The notes beneath the pieces are model-generated. The model was not told the DNA's origin and searched no databases. It was given only the letters and a program-made list of their open reading frames with translations. From Planctomycetaceae bacterium (GTDB taxonomy: Bacteria; Planctomycetota; Phycisphaerae; Tepidisphaerales; Tepidisphaeraceae): 64,000 nt of DNA. Made by a program: the position numbers and the translations under genes. Positions within the stretch are counted from its first letter, which is position 1, and each line of letters opens with the position of its first letter. The stretch covers positions 62,001 through 126,000 of the forward strand of contig JAIYCY010000021.1 of the NCBI GenBank assembly GCA_027487775.1, given 5' to 3'. This document shows positions 45,059 through 53,805 of the stretch, piece after piece.

Positions 45059-46198
45059 TCACGCCGCCTTCGCCATTTCGACCTGAGCGCTGGCGATGAA
45101 GTTCGCCAGTTCGATGAGGCTTTCGCCCATCTCGCTCTTGGGCGCACGAAGGACCACGGGTTCGCCGTAGTTGATCGCGGCGATCGCGTTTTTGTAGTCG
45201 TTGGGTACGAGCCAGTTCAGCTTGAGTCCCAGCGCCTTTTCGACGTCGGCGGGATCGATATCCCACCCTTTCTTCACGTAGCGATTGACGACGATCTTGA
45301 TCTTGTTGGTGTCGACGCCCATGCGACGCAGCATGCCGACGTATCGTTCGGTGTTCTTTGCGCTGGGAACGTTCAGCTGCATGACGATCAGATGAGTGTT
45401 GGCTGCGTGAATCGTTGAAGCGTAGAGCGGATCGACGCTCATCATTGAATCGATGACGACATAGTCGAACATCCTGCCGAGCAGATTGAACATGCGTTGC
45501 AGGCCTTGCTGCGTCACACGTTGGCTATCTTCCGGAAGATCCGGCCTGGCGAGAATCGACAGTTTGGACTTTTCGTGATTGATCAGCGCGTTGTCGAGCA
45601 CCTGACGATCGATGTTTTCACCCGAGCTGACGATGTCTGCGATGGTGTAGCGTGGTCGGGCATCGAAGGCTCCGGCGACGCCTCCGCGCACCAGGTCGAG
45701 GTCGACGAGGACGGTCTTGGCCTTCTGCGCGAGTGCTGAGGCGACGTTGGCAGCGACGGTGGTCGAGCCGACCCCGCCGATCGAGGGCACGACATGGACG
45801 ATGTTGGCCTTGCTCTTCAGTCCGTGTTGCCCGGCGAGCCGTTCGAGGGCTGCTTTGAATCGTGGTTCGTTGATCGGAAGCGGCACGAATTCACGAATCC
45901 CCGCTGCCATCGCGTCCATCAGGAGGTTGGGGTCCAACACCTGGCTCATTGTGAAGAAGCTGATGTCGGGATACTGACGAATCAGGGGCTGGATATGCCG
46001 CAGATTGTCCACCGCGCCGGGGTCAAGATTCACGACCACAAGCTGGGGGCGATCTCCCTTGGCCAGATGCTGGGACAACTGATCCGCGTTAGCCACTCCA
46101 CCCAACACGACCAGGCCGTGATGAGCGAGATACTGTGCAAGCTCGGCCCGGTTACCCGGATCGGCGTCGACGATGAGACTTGTGAGTTGCAGGAACAT
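45059..46198 (-). CDS. cpaE: Tad pilus localisation ATPase CpaE/TadZ
   Basis: A 379-residue MinD/ParA-like protein with an N-terminal receiver-like domain (about 1-125: LIVDADPGNRAELAQYLAHHG) and a SIMIBI ATPase domain. The P-loop at about 139-147 reads SIGGVGSTT; the canonical KGGxGKT/S lysines are missing in both positions, whereas VDLDLVRGG and VIDSMMS are kept, so nucleotide binding may be atypical. TadZ proteins place the pilus machine at the pole. It follows cpaC by 123 nt. Confidence 0.9.
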   Translation of the reverse strand: MFLQLTSLIVDADPGNRAELAQYLAHHGLVVLGGVANADQLSQHLAKGDRPQLVVVNLDPGAVDNLRHIQPLIRQYPDISFFTMSQVLDPNLLMDAMAAGIREFVPLPINEPRFKAALERLAGQHGLKSKANIVHVVPSIGGVGSTTVAANVASALAQKAKTVLVDLDLVRGGVAGAFDARPRYTIADIVSSGENIDRQVLDNALINHEKSKLSILARPDLPEDSQRVTQQGLQRMFNLLGRMFDYVVIDSMMSVDPLYASTIHAANTHLIVMQLNVPSAKNTERYVGMLRRMGVDTNKIKIVVNRYVKKGWDIDPADVEKALGLKLNWLVPNDYKNAIAAINYGEPVVLRAPKSEMGESLIELANFIASAQVEMAKAA

Positions 46199-46321
46199 GG
46201 CTCTCAGTTTGAAAAAAGGCCTAGGACAAAATCATTACCGTCACGTCCTGTATGTCGGTCGAATCGAGGGATCGGGTTAGTCGAGAACTATGGATTCGTT
46301 GACCCAGACCCGACATTCGAT

Positions 46322-48502
46322 TCATTCCGCTCCGGCGGTTCGGCCTTCGGTCTCATGCACGGCCGATGGACCGACATCGGCGGTCGTATTTCCCGGACCG
46401 ACGGTCGGTTCGGTGATCGGACCATCGGTACCCTGTTGGCTTCCAGCGGACGCGGTTTCACCGACCATCGGCGCGAAGCCTGCATCCCCGATAAAGAGCG
46501 GCGGAGCCGGCTCGTCTTGGACCAAGCTCGGCCGCACCGCGCTCGTGGTCGTGGTCGATGTGGCACTCGAATCGCCTGAGATGGCCGTATCGTTCGATGC
46601 TTGGGATGAGGGATCGACAGACATGGAAGAGGTCGGAGGAATCGTCGTGTCGGCACCGTTGTGGGGTGGATTGGTTTTCGGACGCTGGCTGGGCGGGGTT
46701 GTCCAATCGCGGGCCTGATCCACTTGATTGTCGCCGCCGATATCTCCACGGAGCAGTTGCTCCCATTCGCTCGGATGGCGCCAACCATCGCCTGGCAGCG
46801 CGCCAATTTGCTGCGGTTGGATGGCTTCTACCAGCTTGGGTGTGATGAGGATGACCAGTTCGGTTTCACGACGTTGATACTTGGTCGATCGGAAGAGCGC
46901 TCCGAGGATCGGAAGGCGACCGAGCCCCGGGACTTCGCGCGTCGCCGCGACGGTGTTGTCGCTTAGCAGCCCTGCGATGGGGAGGGTTTGGCCTTCTGCG
47001 AGTTCGACGACCGTACGGCTGCTGCGATTGGTAAAGCCAAGCACGTTTCCGCCGGGGATGGGTGTGCTGATGGAAGGATCGACATCGCTGACTTCAGTTT
47101 CAATCGACATGCGGATTCGACCATTGCCCAGGACGACCGGGCGATAAGTGAGGCGGACGCCGAATCGTTTGTATTCGATCGCGATACCGTCCTGGCTCGG
47201 TACGGGGACGGGAAGCTCACCGCCTGCGAGGAATTCGCTCTCTTCACCACTCAGCACGACCTGATTCGGTTCGGCGAGCGTGCGAAGGAGATTGTTGGTT
47301 TTGAGTGCATCGAGGAAGTAGGCGAACTGCGTTCCACCGATTCCGCCGTTGCCGAAGATGTTGGAGGCGATGTCCTCAGGAAGGGTCACGCCTCCACCGA
47401 TGGCAGCCAGTCCGAGCAGATCGCCGGCGCCGGTGTTGCTACCGAAGGCCAATCCCGAAGGCCCGCTGATGGCCCAGTTCACGCCGAGGGTGTTGGAGAC
47501 GCTTCGCGACACTTCGGCGAACTGCACCTGCAGCATGACCTGTTGTCCGCCGGCGATTTCGATCAGATTCAGCACGCGTCCGAACGGGCTTGCCAGATCG
47601 ACGGCCCGTTGGGCATCGATCAGGCTTGCTGCGGTACCGCGCAGAGTGACGGTTCCATTCATGCTGCCGACTTCGATCGCGCTGTGAGGCAGCATGCGAC
47701 GAATTTCCTGAGCGAGCAACTGCAGGTCTTGTTGCACGGAGACATCGACGACTTGTGACGCTTCGTTTTCATCCCAGACGATGAGCTGCGTCGAGCCGGG
47801 CGCCTTGGCGGTCAACAAGAGGAGGTTCGGCGCGAGCGTGTTGATGTCAGCCACCGCAGGCTGGCCGACGCTGATTCGTGAGATGGGGCTTGCGGTCTTG
47901 ATGATTTGCGTTCGGTTGACCGTCATCATGATCGAGCCGTCGGGCCGCGTGCCTTCGAGGATGAGCCGCGCGGGTTCTGCGTTGGCTTCGTCGGCGGGGA
48001 TCACCGGAGCGGCATCAGTGACGAGCGGGCTGGCTGTTGAAGTCGTCGTGGATTCGGACGAGGGCGTGGTTGCCGCAGTGGTCGACGGAGTGGTCGACGG
48101 AGTGGTCGATGACGCGTCCGTGGGTGTTTGGGTCTGTTCCGACGTTGCTGCGGGTGTCGCGTCATCAAACAAAGGCGTCTCAGGCCAGGCATCGTTGCCG
48201 GTCGCGTCGGACGCGGGTGCAGGCGAGGTCACATCTGCCGGAGCGACGGATGCATCGCTGCTCACCGTCGTGAACGTCTGGCCGACTGCGAGCTGACCCA
48301 GCGAGGGCAATGGATCTGCAAAGACGAGGTCGGGCGTCAGATCGGTGTCCGGGGATCGAAGCTGGATTGCTCGACCTCCCAGCGCGAGGATCGCGCCAAA
48401 GGCGGTTCCGAGGACGGCGGCTGTGCTCCAGCGAAGAAGCTGGGGACGCTTTGCATGTTGAGCAGAGCCGCGGGCATTCCGTTGCGATTGGGGCTTTTCC
48501 AT
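46322..48502 (-). CDS. cpaC: Tad pilus outer-membrane secretin CpaC/RcpA with long disordered arms
   Basis: A 726-residue type II/III secretin. N-terminal anchor helix (about 24-42) is followed by a Ser/Thr/Pro/Ala arm of about 130 residues. The pilotin-type domain MTVNRTQIIKTASPISRISVGQPAVADI precedes a BON-like segment, then the secretin core: GGQQVMLQVQFAEVSRSV, VLSGEESEFLAGGELPVPVP and the final VELAEGQTLPIAGLLSDN. The last 140 residues are Ser/Thr/Pro/Ala-rich and low in order, longer than in usual members. It forms the outer-membrane channel for Flp pili, consistent with a Gram-negative envelope. Confidence 0.93.
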   Translation of the reverse strand: MEKPQSQRNARGSAQHAKRPQLLRWSTAAVLGTAFGAILALGGRAIQLRSPDTDLTPDLVFADPLPSLGQLAVGQTFTTVSSDASVAPADVTSPAPASDATGNDAWPETPLFDDATPAATSEQTQTPTDASSTTPSTTPSTTAATTPSSESTTTSTASPLVTDAAPVIPADEANAEPARLILEGTRPDGSIMMTVNRTQIIKTASPISRISVGQPAVADINTLAPNLLLLTAKAPGSTQLIVWDENEASQVVDVSVQQDLQLLAQEIRRMLPHSAIEVGSMNGTVTLRGTAASLIDAQRAVDLASPFGRVLNLIEIAGGQQVMLQVQFAEVSRSVSNTLGVNWAISGPSGLAFGSNTGAGDLLGLAAIGGGVTLPEDIASNIFGNGGIGGTQFAYFLDALKTNNLLRTLAEPNQVVLSGEESEFLAGGELPVPVPSQDGIAIEYKRFGVRLTYRPVVLGNGRIRMSIETEVSDVDPSISTPIPGGNVLGFTNRSSRTVVELAEGQTLPIAGLLSDNTVAATREVPGLGRLPILGALFRSTKYQRRETELVILITPKLVEAIQPQQIGALPGDGWRHPSEWEQLLRGDIGGDNQVDQARDWTTPPSQRPKTNPPHNGADTTIPPTSSMSVDPSSQASNDTAISGDSSATSTTTTSAVRPSLVQDEPAPPLFIGDAGFAPMVGETASAGSQQGTDGPITEPTVGPGNTTADVGPSAVHETEGRTAGAE

Positions 48503-48676
48503 ATGAGGCCTCGTTACGAGTGATGCGTGGACGGGTGAACTTTTGTTTCCGGAAGATTCGTGTTTCGGGAGAACTGTTGCGTCGGTTGAACAAGCTGTTG
48601 GAGCGACGCTGGTGGTTCGACGGTTGGGTTTGTTGTGACTCCGATCGTTGTTGAAGCGATCGGATGTTGTGTGTGA

Positions 48677-49675
48677 TCAGGGTTCGACCGGCTCAAGCAG
48701 GTCGTTACCGCCACTGAACTCGCCCGGATCAGGACGTGACGTGTTGGCGTCACGGAGGCTGACCGTGGACTCGACACCGTTGCGGATGATCGTGACCGAG
48801 CGAACGCGAGCTTCGCGACGATCGGTGGTGCCGTTTTCACGTGGATCGAAGGTGGCGGGCGTGACTGGCGCGAACGGGTCGGTGCCCGTGACGGACGAGG
48901 CTTCGACGGGGTCGTTGTCTTGATCCGAAGGATCTTTTCGAGCGAAGGAAGCTGCTGCATTTCGGAGGTCTGAATGCGTAGCACCGGAGACCGCCGCGAC
49001 TTCTCCATCGGTAGCGCTGCGGAGGACCAGTCGCATCTGACCTGCTGCGGCGAGGTCGATCAGTTCTGCTTGCTGGGGGCTGACGAGGAGCGTGACATTG
49101 TTGGGTGGGCCCTGTGGGGGTTGATTCGGGTCGGCCACGACGGGTCCTGCGGTCAATCGCTGACCGACCGCGAGGATTTCGACGTTCTGTGCGATCGTTT
49201 GCGACGACTGGGAGCCTTGACGTACATCGGTCATGCGGCAGACCAGATCGATCCGCGCGCCGGGCTCAAGGAATCCACCGACGCCGCTTTCGGTGTTGAT
49301 GCCGATCGTGATTGCCCGCATACCGGGCTTGATCAGGCCCTGCAGCCCGCCAGCGGCCCCTTCAGGCGCGAGCATCGGCTCGATGAGGGTTTGACCTGCG
49401 AGGACTTGAATCCGAGTGACCCGACCGACGAGCGATTCAGGATTTATGACGGCCATGCCGGGAACGGTCTCGGGCGTGGTCTTGGTCAGCTTGAAATCCG
49501 TCGATGCGATTTTGTCGCCGGGATTTAAGGGCCTCGCGGCAACGATCACGGGAACCAGGCCCGCGTCCGACTGGACGATCTGAGGGCCCGAGCTCACCAT
49601 GCGGCTCGCCACGATCGCAGCGACCACACCCAACACGATCGCGACCACAAGCGGAATCGCCACTTTCATATTCAT
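48677..49675 (-). CDS. cpaB: Tad pilus periplasmic protein CpaB/RcpC
   Basis: A 332-residue protein with an N-terminal signal anchor (about 5-22, IPLVVAIVLGVVAAIV) and the SAF/CpaB blocks VPVIVAARPLNPGDKIAST and VAVLAGQTLIEPMLAPEG-like RIQVLAGQTLIEPMLAP, then the RcpC domain (GMRAITIGINTESGVGGFLEPGARIDLVCR). ATG 49675 is chosen since GGGAGG lies 4-5 nt upstream; the open frame to 49789 is not coding-like. The C-terminus is an acidic, Asn/Thr tail. It probably joins the secretin to the inner-membrane platform. Confidence 0.92.
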   Translation of the reverse strand: MNMKVAIPLVVAIVLGVVAAIVASRMVSSGPQIVQSDAGLVPVIVAARPLNPGDKIASTDFKLTKTTPETVPGMAVINPESLVGRVTRIQVLAGQTLIEPMLAPEGAAGGLQGLIKPGMRAITIGINTESGVGGFLEPGARIDLVCRMTDVRQGSQSSQTIAQNVEILAVGQRLTAGPVVADPNQPPQGPPNNVTLLVSPQQAELIDLAAAGQMRLVLRSATDGEVAAVSGATHSDLRNAAASFARKDPSDQDNDPVEASSVTGTDPFAPVTPATFDPRENGTTDRREARVRSVTIIRNGVESTVSLRDANTSRPDPGEFSGGNDLLEPVEP

Positions 49676-50183
49676 GGGTCCTCCCGGACACCGAAAGCCA
49701 AAAATCCGAAACCCAGAGGGCCCCAGAGGGCCATCGACACAAACGTCCTTTGCGAATCTCTCTCGCACTAGCCTCGCCAGACCACTCAAGGCTCTCGACG
49801 ACGACCGGAGCGAGAAATCTTCGCCCTATCCGTTTCGACGATTCGGCGTTTAAGCTTGAGGCAACTTTTGACGGATTTTTCGAGCGTTCGGATTGGATGG
49901 TTTGTGCCGCGATGAAGAGGGTCGGTGTGAGAGAATCCCGACGATCAGTTTTCAGAATCGAGCGCTACTGAAATCGCAGGATTTATCAGACCATGAAAGA
50001 CGAAGCCGTCCCCGATGGTTCGGGGACGGCGCGGCTCGCAGAGGAGGATCACTCGCCAGATTTTTGGTTACAGGACGTTTTTTCAGCCTGTCGTGTATGG
50101 GGTCATTCGGACCTTAAAGGGGCTCTGGCTGCCCATGGGATGCACTCTGAATTCGGGTCTCTGATGCTTCCGTGGATTTAGGC
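49676..50183. other. Intergenic region, 508 nt, splitting the Tad locus
   Basis: Gap between the tadE-like gene and cpaB, both on the minus strand. I find no coding ORF. It contains the strong hairpin at 50005-50030 and, beyond it in transcription order, about 330 nt where a promoter for cpaB and the machinery genes should lie. The break suggests a separate transcript for cpaB onward. Confidence 0.55.
50005..50030 (-). terminator. Strong hairpin between tadE and cpaB, possible terminator
   Basis: GCCGTCCCCGA (50005-50015) and TCGGGGACGGC (50020-50030) form a perfect 11-bp stem with a 4-nt loop. In the minus direction the stem is followed by TTCGTCTTTC, a moderate T-rich tail. It lies about 150 nt after the TadE stop. 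Confidence 0.55.
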
Positions 50184-50639
50184 TCAGCCTTCTTTTCGCA
50201 TCACGGTTTGTCCCAGGACGGTCTTACCCGAGCCGATCACGCCGAGCGGGCGGATGCCCACGGTTCCCCAGCTGGCGCTCACTTTGATGAGGATGCCGTT
50301 TCCGCTGGTGACGGTATTCACCGTCACGTTCGCGGTATCGGTGGCGTTGCGAACCTGCACGGTGTACTGACCGGAGGTAAAGCCCGCAGCGCTCATGGCG
50401 GCGTTGACAGCGTTGGTGACATCTGTGTTTGTTGCGCTCGGGGTGATTGCGGCTCGTGCACCCTCTCGAGCGGCACCTTGAAGCGTATGCTTCACATAGA
50501 AGAAGTGACCGAACTCGATGCTGCCGAACGTGAGCGACAGCAGCACCGGAAAGATCAATGCCGCCTCCATCACCGCCGACCCGCGTTTGGCACGGCTTCG
50601 TCGCAGATGTGAATTTTTTCGATTCCAGAAAAGTCGCAT
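50184..50639 (-). CDS. tadE: TadE-like pseudopilin
   Basis: A 151-residue protein with a basic N-terminus (RRSRAKRGSAVMEAALIFPVLLSLTFGSIEFGHFFYVKHTLQGAAREGARAA); residues about 18-50 match TadE/TadF: G-S-x-x-M/V-E-A-A, hydrophobic helix, then Q-x-A-A-R-E-G-A-R. TadE/F are processed by TadV and needed for Flp pilus formation. The mature domain is beta-rich and short. It follows the prepilin peptidase by 31 nt. Confidence 0.85.
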   Translation of the reverse strand: MRLFWNRKNSHLRRSRAKRGSAVMEAALIFPVLLSLTFGSIEFGHFFYVKHTLQGAAREGARAAITPSATNTDVTNAVNAAMSAAGFTSGQYTVQVRNATDTANVTVNTVTSGNGILIKVSASWGTVGIRPLGVIGSGKTVLGQTVMRKEG

Positions 50640-50670
50640 CGTTCTCTCCCTCGCGGTTGGACCGCGCTCT

Positions 50671-51210
50671 TCACCAGATCGGCAGTAACGGAACCGCCAT
50701 CACGCCGATCGCCAGTGACACCGCATAAGGCAGCCGCCTGCCCACACTCGTGAGCTGCTTGCCCTTCTCGGTGATGTGGTCAATCCCCACGTGCTTCACC
50801 AAGGCAATGTTCCCAACCATATAAGTCGAATTCGAAACCAGCTGTGTCAAACGACCCTTTCTGGCTGCGATCCACAATGCACACACCAGTGACACCAGTT
50901 GCGCGAGCATAAACGCGCCAATCACTCCGACCGGACCCAACCAAGCACCCACCGCCGCCAGGATCTTCACATCTCCGCCTCCCACCGCTCCGATCGCAAA
51001 GGGGAGCACCAGGATCGCAAAGCCCAGGACCAGCCCCGCCACCGACATCCAAATCCCAACAGGCGTACCCCACATCGCGCTCGATGCCAGACCGGTGACG
51101 GCCATCAACAGATTCAGCTCATTCGGAATTCGCCTCTCACGCCAGTCGATCCGTGCTGCGATCAACAGCAACACCACGAGCGGCGCCAAGCTCAGATACA
51201 TCGCTTCCAT
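50671..51210 (-). CDS. cpaA: Tad prepilin peptidase TadV/CpaA
   Basis: A 179-residue aspartic protease of the A24 family with about five helices. The catalytic pair is Asp22 (AARIDWRERRIPNELN) and Asp80 (GAVGGGDVKILAAVG). It lacks the N-terminal methylase of type IV prepilin peptidases, as usual for Tad. It processes the Flp pilins and TadE. The gene follows the third pilin and a terminator-like hairpin (51297-51331), so it may have its own promoter or read-through supply. Confidence 0.93.
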   Translation of the reverse strand: MEAMYLSLAPLVVLLLIAARIDWRERRIPNELNLLMAVTGLASSAMWGTPVGIWMSVAGLVLGFAILVLPFAIGAVGGGDVKILAAVGAWLGPVGVIGAFMLAQLVSLVCALWIAARKGRLTQLVSNSTYMVGNIALVKHVGIDHITEKGKQLTSVGRRLPYAVSLAIGVMAVPLLPIW

Positions 51211-51296
51211 GGTTCATTTATCGACCGATTGGCCGACCTCATTGCGAAGCAAAACCACGTCCGAGTCTGCGTGTGGATGTGGAAGTTTTCTGGGAC

Positions 51297-51331
51297 GAAA
51301 ACACCCCGCAGACGGCTGTCGCGCGGGGCGT
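51297..51331 (-). terminator. Rho-independent terminator after the flp genes
   Basis: ACACCCCGC (51301-51309) and GCGGGGCGT (51323-51331) pair over 9 bp with one G:T, and the inner GAC/GTC adds to the stem. On the minus strand the stem is followed by TTTT (plus aaaa at 51297-51300) and lies 78 nt after the last pilin stop codon. It should cap the pilin transcript before cpaA. Confidence 0.65.
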
Positions 51332-51408
51332 TATGGGACATTAAGAATGTTGAATCGCCTGCGCGGAAGTCGTGGACTCAGCGCGTGACGTGGTCAATCG
51401 ACGATACA

Positions 51409-51570
51409 TCACATCGATTGATTCACGCTCGTCCAGCGGGCCAAGGTTTTGGTCCCGAACGCAGCCACCAACGAGATCGCGACGATGACGACCAAACCGA
51501 CAACGAGCGCCCATTCGATCATCTCGCCTGCAGATTCGTCATGACGAATTCGTCTAAGAATGTTTCGCAT
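51409..51570 (-). CDS. flp: Flp-type pilin, divergent copy
   Basis: A 53-residue prepilin starting MRNILRRIRHDESAGEMIEW; ATG 51570 is chosen so that the charged leader is followed by the G/E cleavage-site pattern (SAG-E-MIEWALVVGL). The hydrophobic stretch IEWALVVGLVVIVAISLVAAFG forms the pilin core. It differs from the two upstream copies in E-x-A-G (SAGEM instead of QGGEI) and has a basic-Trp tail KTLARWTSVNQSM. Its sequence suggests a minor or specialised pilin. Confidence 0.88.
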   Translation of the reverse strand: MRNILRRIRHDESAGEMIEWALVVGLVVIVAISLVAAFGTKTLARWTSVNQSM

Positions 51571-51675
51571 GGTCGAGTCCTTTCGAATCGCTTCCGACAT
51601 TGATCTTTGGACGATGGTCGATTCCAGCAGAGGTGAAGGGTCGACGCACGCCTTGGGCGAGTCGATCAGCGAGGG

Positions 51676-51837
51676 TTACATCGATGCGTTCAGCGAAGTC
51701 CAGCGGCCACTCACTTTCGTGCCGACAGCGCCGACGATCGCGATCGCAGCCACAACGATCAGACCGGCGATGAGCGCGTACTCCAGGATTTCGCCACCCT
51801 GTTCGTCCTTCAGGATTCGGTTCAGCAAGGTCTTCAT
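51676..51837 (-). CDS. flp: Flp-type major pilin, second copy
   Basis: A 53-residue prepilin: MKTLLNRILKDEQGGEILEY, then ALIAGLIVVAAIAIVGAVGTK and tail GRWTSLNASM. ATG 51837 has GGGAG just upstream. It is almost the same as the copy at 52114-52275. Cleavage probably falls after G-G before EILEYALIAGL, as in Flp pilins. TadV encoded nearby would process it. Confidence 0.93.
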   Translation of the reverse strand: MKTLLNRILKDEQGGEILEYALIAGLIVVAAIAIVGAVGTKVSGRWTSLNASM

Positions 51838-51954
51838 CGGATTGCTCCCTTCGAGCAGAAAGTTCAACGCCCTTAATTGGACGCAGAAGAGACAGAAATG
51901 AGTCCAATGCGGGTTGAAGCCGGAAACGTACCGGCCCGCGGGTTTGTGTCGCAG

Positions 51955-51993
51955 CGTCCGTCCGGGAGCCGATTTTGACCTCCCGGACGGACG
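51955..51993. repeat. Perfect 14-bp hairpin between two flp genes
   Basis: CGTCCGTCCGGGAG (51955-51968) and CTCCCGGACGGACG (51980-51993) pair perfectly with an 11-nt loop. It lies in the 276-nt gap between the first two pilin genes. No T-run follows on the minus strand, so it is more likely an mRNA 3'-stabilising or attenuating structure than a simple terminator. Confidence 0.75.
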
Positions 51994-52113
51994 TTTGCCT
52001 GAGACACCGCGATGTGGGTCGCTCGCAGATGACTCGAAACTTTCGTCGAATCACCTCGGCTCATCGGCCTCTCAGGCAGAGAATGCCCGGAGCGCTGAGC
52101 CACGGAACGAAGC

Positions 52114-52275
52114 TCACATCGAGCTGTTGAGCGACGTCCAGCGGCCAAGCACCTTGCCGCCGACGGCACCAATCACTGCGATCGCCGCAACGACGATCAG
52201 ACCAGCGATAAGTGCGTACTCGAGGATTTCGCCACCCTGCTCGTCTTTGACGAGCTTCTTAAGAAACGCCTTCAT
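52114..52275 (-). CDS. flp: Flp-type major pilin, first copy
   Basis: A 53-residue prepilin not covered by longer-ORF methods: MKAFLKKLVKDEQGGEILEY, a 20-residue hydrophobic core ALIAGLIVVAAIAVIGAVGG, and tail KVLGRWTSLNSSM. AAGGAG sits 7 nt before ATG 52275, an ideal ribosome binding site. It is the first gene of the Tad run, matching a highly expressed structural pilin. Confidence 0.94.
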   Translation of the reverse strand: MKAFLKKLVKDEQGGEILEYALIAGLIVVAAIAVIGAVGGKVLGRWTSLNSSM

Positions 52276-52629
52276 GGGCATTCTCCTTATGCGCCCGACT
52301 CTGGCTCACTCGCGGGCTTCAGCCCGCTCCCAAGTGTTCCAACGCGCCTCTCATCTTTGATGATCCAGCGCCACGAGGCTGTCCACACAACAGTCCTCGC
52401 GAAAGCCCCCGGGACGCAGGGGCCATTACTAAACCGATCGGACAGATCGGCGACTGAGTTGATGTCCAATTCATCTTTTCGTGCGTCAAATCGATCCCAA
52501 GTTTTCAAACCAGCCCAAAGTCCGACTCCCACACCACACACCCATTACATCTTCACATCTCACTTCCGATAACCACTGCCCGCGACTTGCGTTGATGCAT
52601 CTAACGAAGCCGCGCCGATACATCTGAAC
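52276..52629. other. Intergenic region, 354 nt, upstream of the Tad locus
   Basis: Divergent region between the first pilin gene and the small membrane protein gene at 52630. On the minus strand TTGACG (52489-52484) is a good -35 but its -10 (GACATC) is weak. A 6-bp hairpin GCGGGC-TTCA-GCCCGC is at 52313-52328. No ORF with coding character is seen. Confidence 0.4.
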
Positions 52630-52887
52630 ATGCAAGGAAGCGCAATCACTCACAGAAGAACCAGAAGCCCGTCCACGCAGACCTGCCTTGAAGTCGCCTG
52701 GAGAGCATGCCTGCTTTCGATCCTCCTCGTAGGATTGCTTCTCACCGCCGGCGGGCTTTACACCAGCGTCCTCTCGCTGATCGAAGGCGCATACGCCTCG
52801 GCTCCGCTCCAATTCATGGGCTCGATCGCGTTGGGCATTGCCACCACGCTGCTCTGGGCCTACCGCGATGAAATCGTTTCTGCCTGA
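52630..52887 (+). CDS. Small membrane protein, function unknown
   Basis: An 85-residue protein with a basic N-terminus and two hydrophobic helices (about 28-47 and 60-77). It is divergent from the pilin genes and 90 nt upstream of a TSUP-like gene on the same strand. No motif is recognised; the coding call rests on length, membrane profile and context. Confidence 0.5.
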   Translation: MQGSAITHRRTRSPSTQTCLEVAWRACLLSILLVGLLLTAGGLYTSVLSLIEGAYASAPLQFMGSIALGIATTLLWAYRDEIVSA

Positions 52888-52976
52888 CGGAATCGTCTCC
52901 GCTTGATGAGGTTGTTACTGCCTGCTGACAAGCGTGATTTCAGCTCGATCCGCACACCCGATTGATTCATCACCCC

Positions 52977-53528
52977 ATGCCCCTCGCTTCCGCCGATCCC
53001 GCGCCGATGTTTTCCAGCAGCCCACTGCTATTGATCTGTCTGGGGTTCATCGTTGGATTGTTCATTGGCCTTACCGGTCTGGGCGGCGGCGCTGTTGTTG
53101 TACCGATCCTCACGCTCGTCTGCGGTATGAGTCAGGCCAAAGCCCAAGGCACCAGTCTTTCGATCATCCTCTCCCCGCTCCAGGCACCTGCGATCTACAA
53201 CTACGCGAAGAAGGGCAATGTCGACTGGCACTTTCTGATTTGGATGGCCCCCGGGGTTCTCGTAGGTAGTTTCGTCGGGAGCTATCTTGCCAATCTACTT
53301 CCGCGTGAAGCACTCAAGATCATTTTCTCATTGCTTCTTGTGTACATTGGTGCGTACATGCTCGGGATGGTAGCGACTCAGGAAAACGTCAAGCGGTCCG
53401 TGATCGCCGCCCTCGTTGTGACGTTGATTGCCGGCATCGGCATGTTCGGATTTCGTCGGGCCTCAAACGGTTCGTTAGCGACGCAGGCCCCGGACGCCCA
53501 GAAATCGCCGGGCGATCTGACAAGCTGA
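52977..53528 (+). CDS. TSUP (TauE/SafE)-family permease, half-size
   Basis: A 183-residue membrane protein with about five hydrophobic helices. The TSUP signature G-(L/F)-x-G-G-(G/A)-G is GLTGLGGGAVVVPILTLV (about 29-46), followed by GTSLSIILSPLQAPAIYNY-type residues. Full TauE proteins are about 250 residues, so this is a short member that might pair with itself. Substrates are usually sulfite or organosulfonates but cannot be inferred. ATG 52977 is chosen over a TTG at 52962; 53007 (MFSSSP) is also possible. Confidence 0.75.
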   Translation: MPLASADPAPMFSSSPLLLICLGFIVGLFIGLTGLGGGAVVVPILTLVCGMSQAKAQGTSLSIILSPLQAPAIYNYAKKGNVDWHFLIWMAPGVLVGSFVGSYLANLLPREALKIIFSLLLVYIGAYMLGMVATQENVKRSVIAALVVTLIAGIGMFGFRRASNGSLATQAPDAQKSPGDLTS

Positions 53529-53805
53529 GTCTTCCCGTATTCTCCTTTCTCCCGCGCTCCGCCTGCCCATCAACTCCCATGTGCGACCGGGCCCGCAAAG
53601 GCGTGATAACTGCGCCAAATTATCGCCCGTCTTGCCCCATTCTGTCCGCTTATTCCGTACAGGCAGTCTGGCGAACATTGTTTGCTCATAAAAACTCGCG
53701 AAATCTCATCATTTCGTCTCGCGAATCCCAAGGGATGTGGCACGTTTTCGCATCGCCTATCCGAGTCGGATGGGCCTGCGTCCGACTTACCCCTTGGAGG
53801 TCTCT
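53529..53805. other. Intergenic region before the sorting-tail protein gene
   Basis: 277 nt with no coding ORF seen; the GGAGG ribosome binding site of the next gene lies at 53796-53800. No clear promoter hexamers can be argued from the sequence alone. Confidence 0.4.

Noticed and set aside
48514..49008. 164-codon frame overlapping the end of cpaB
   Set aside because: Ser/Pro/Arg-rich shadow of cpaB in another frame.
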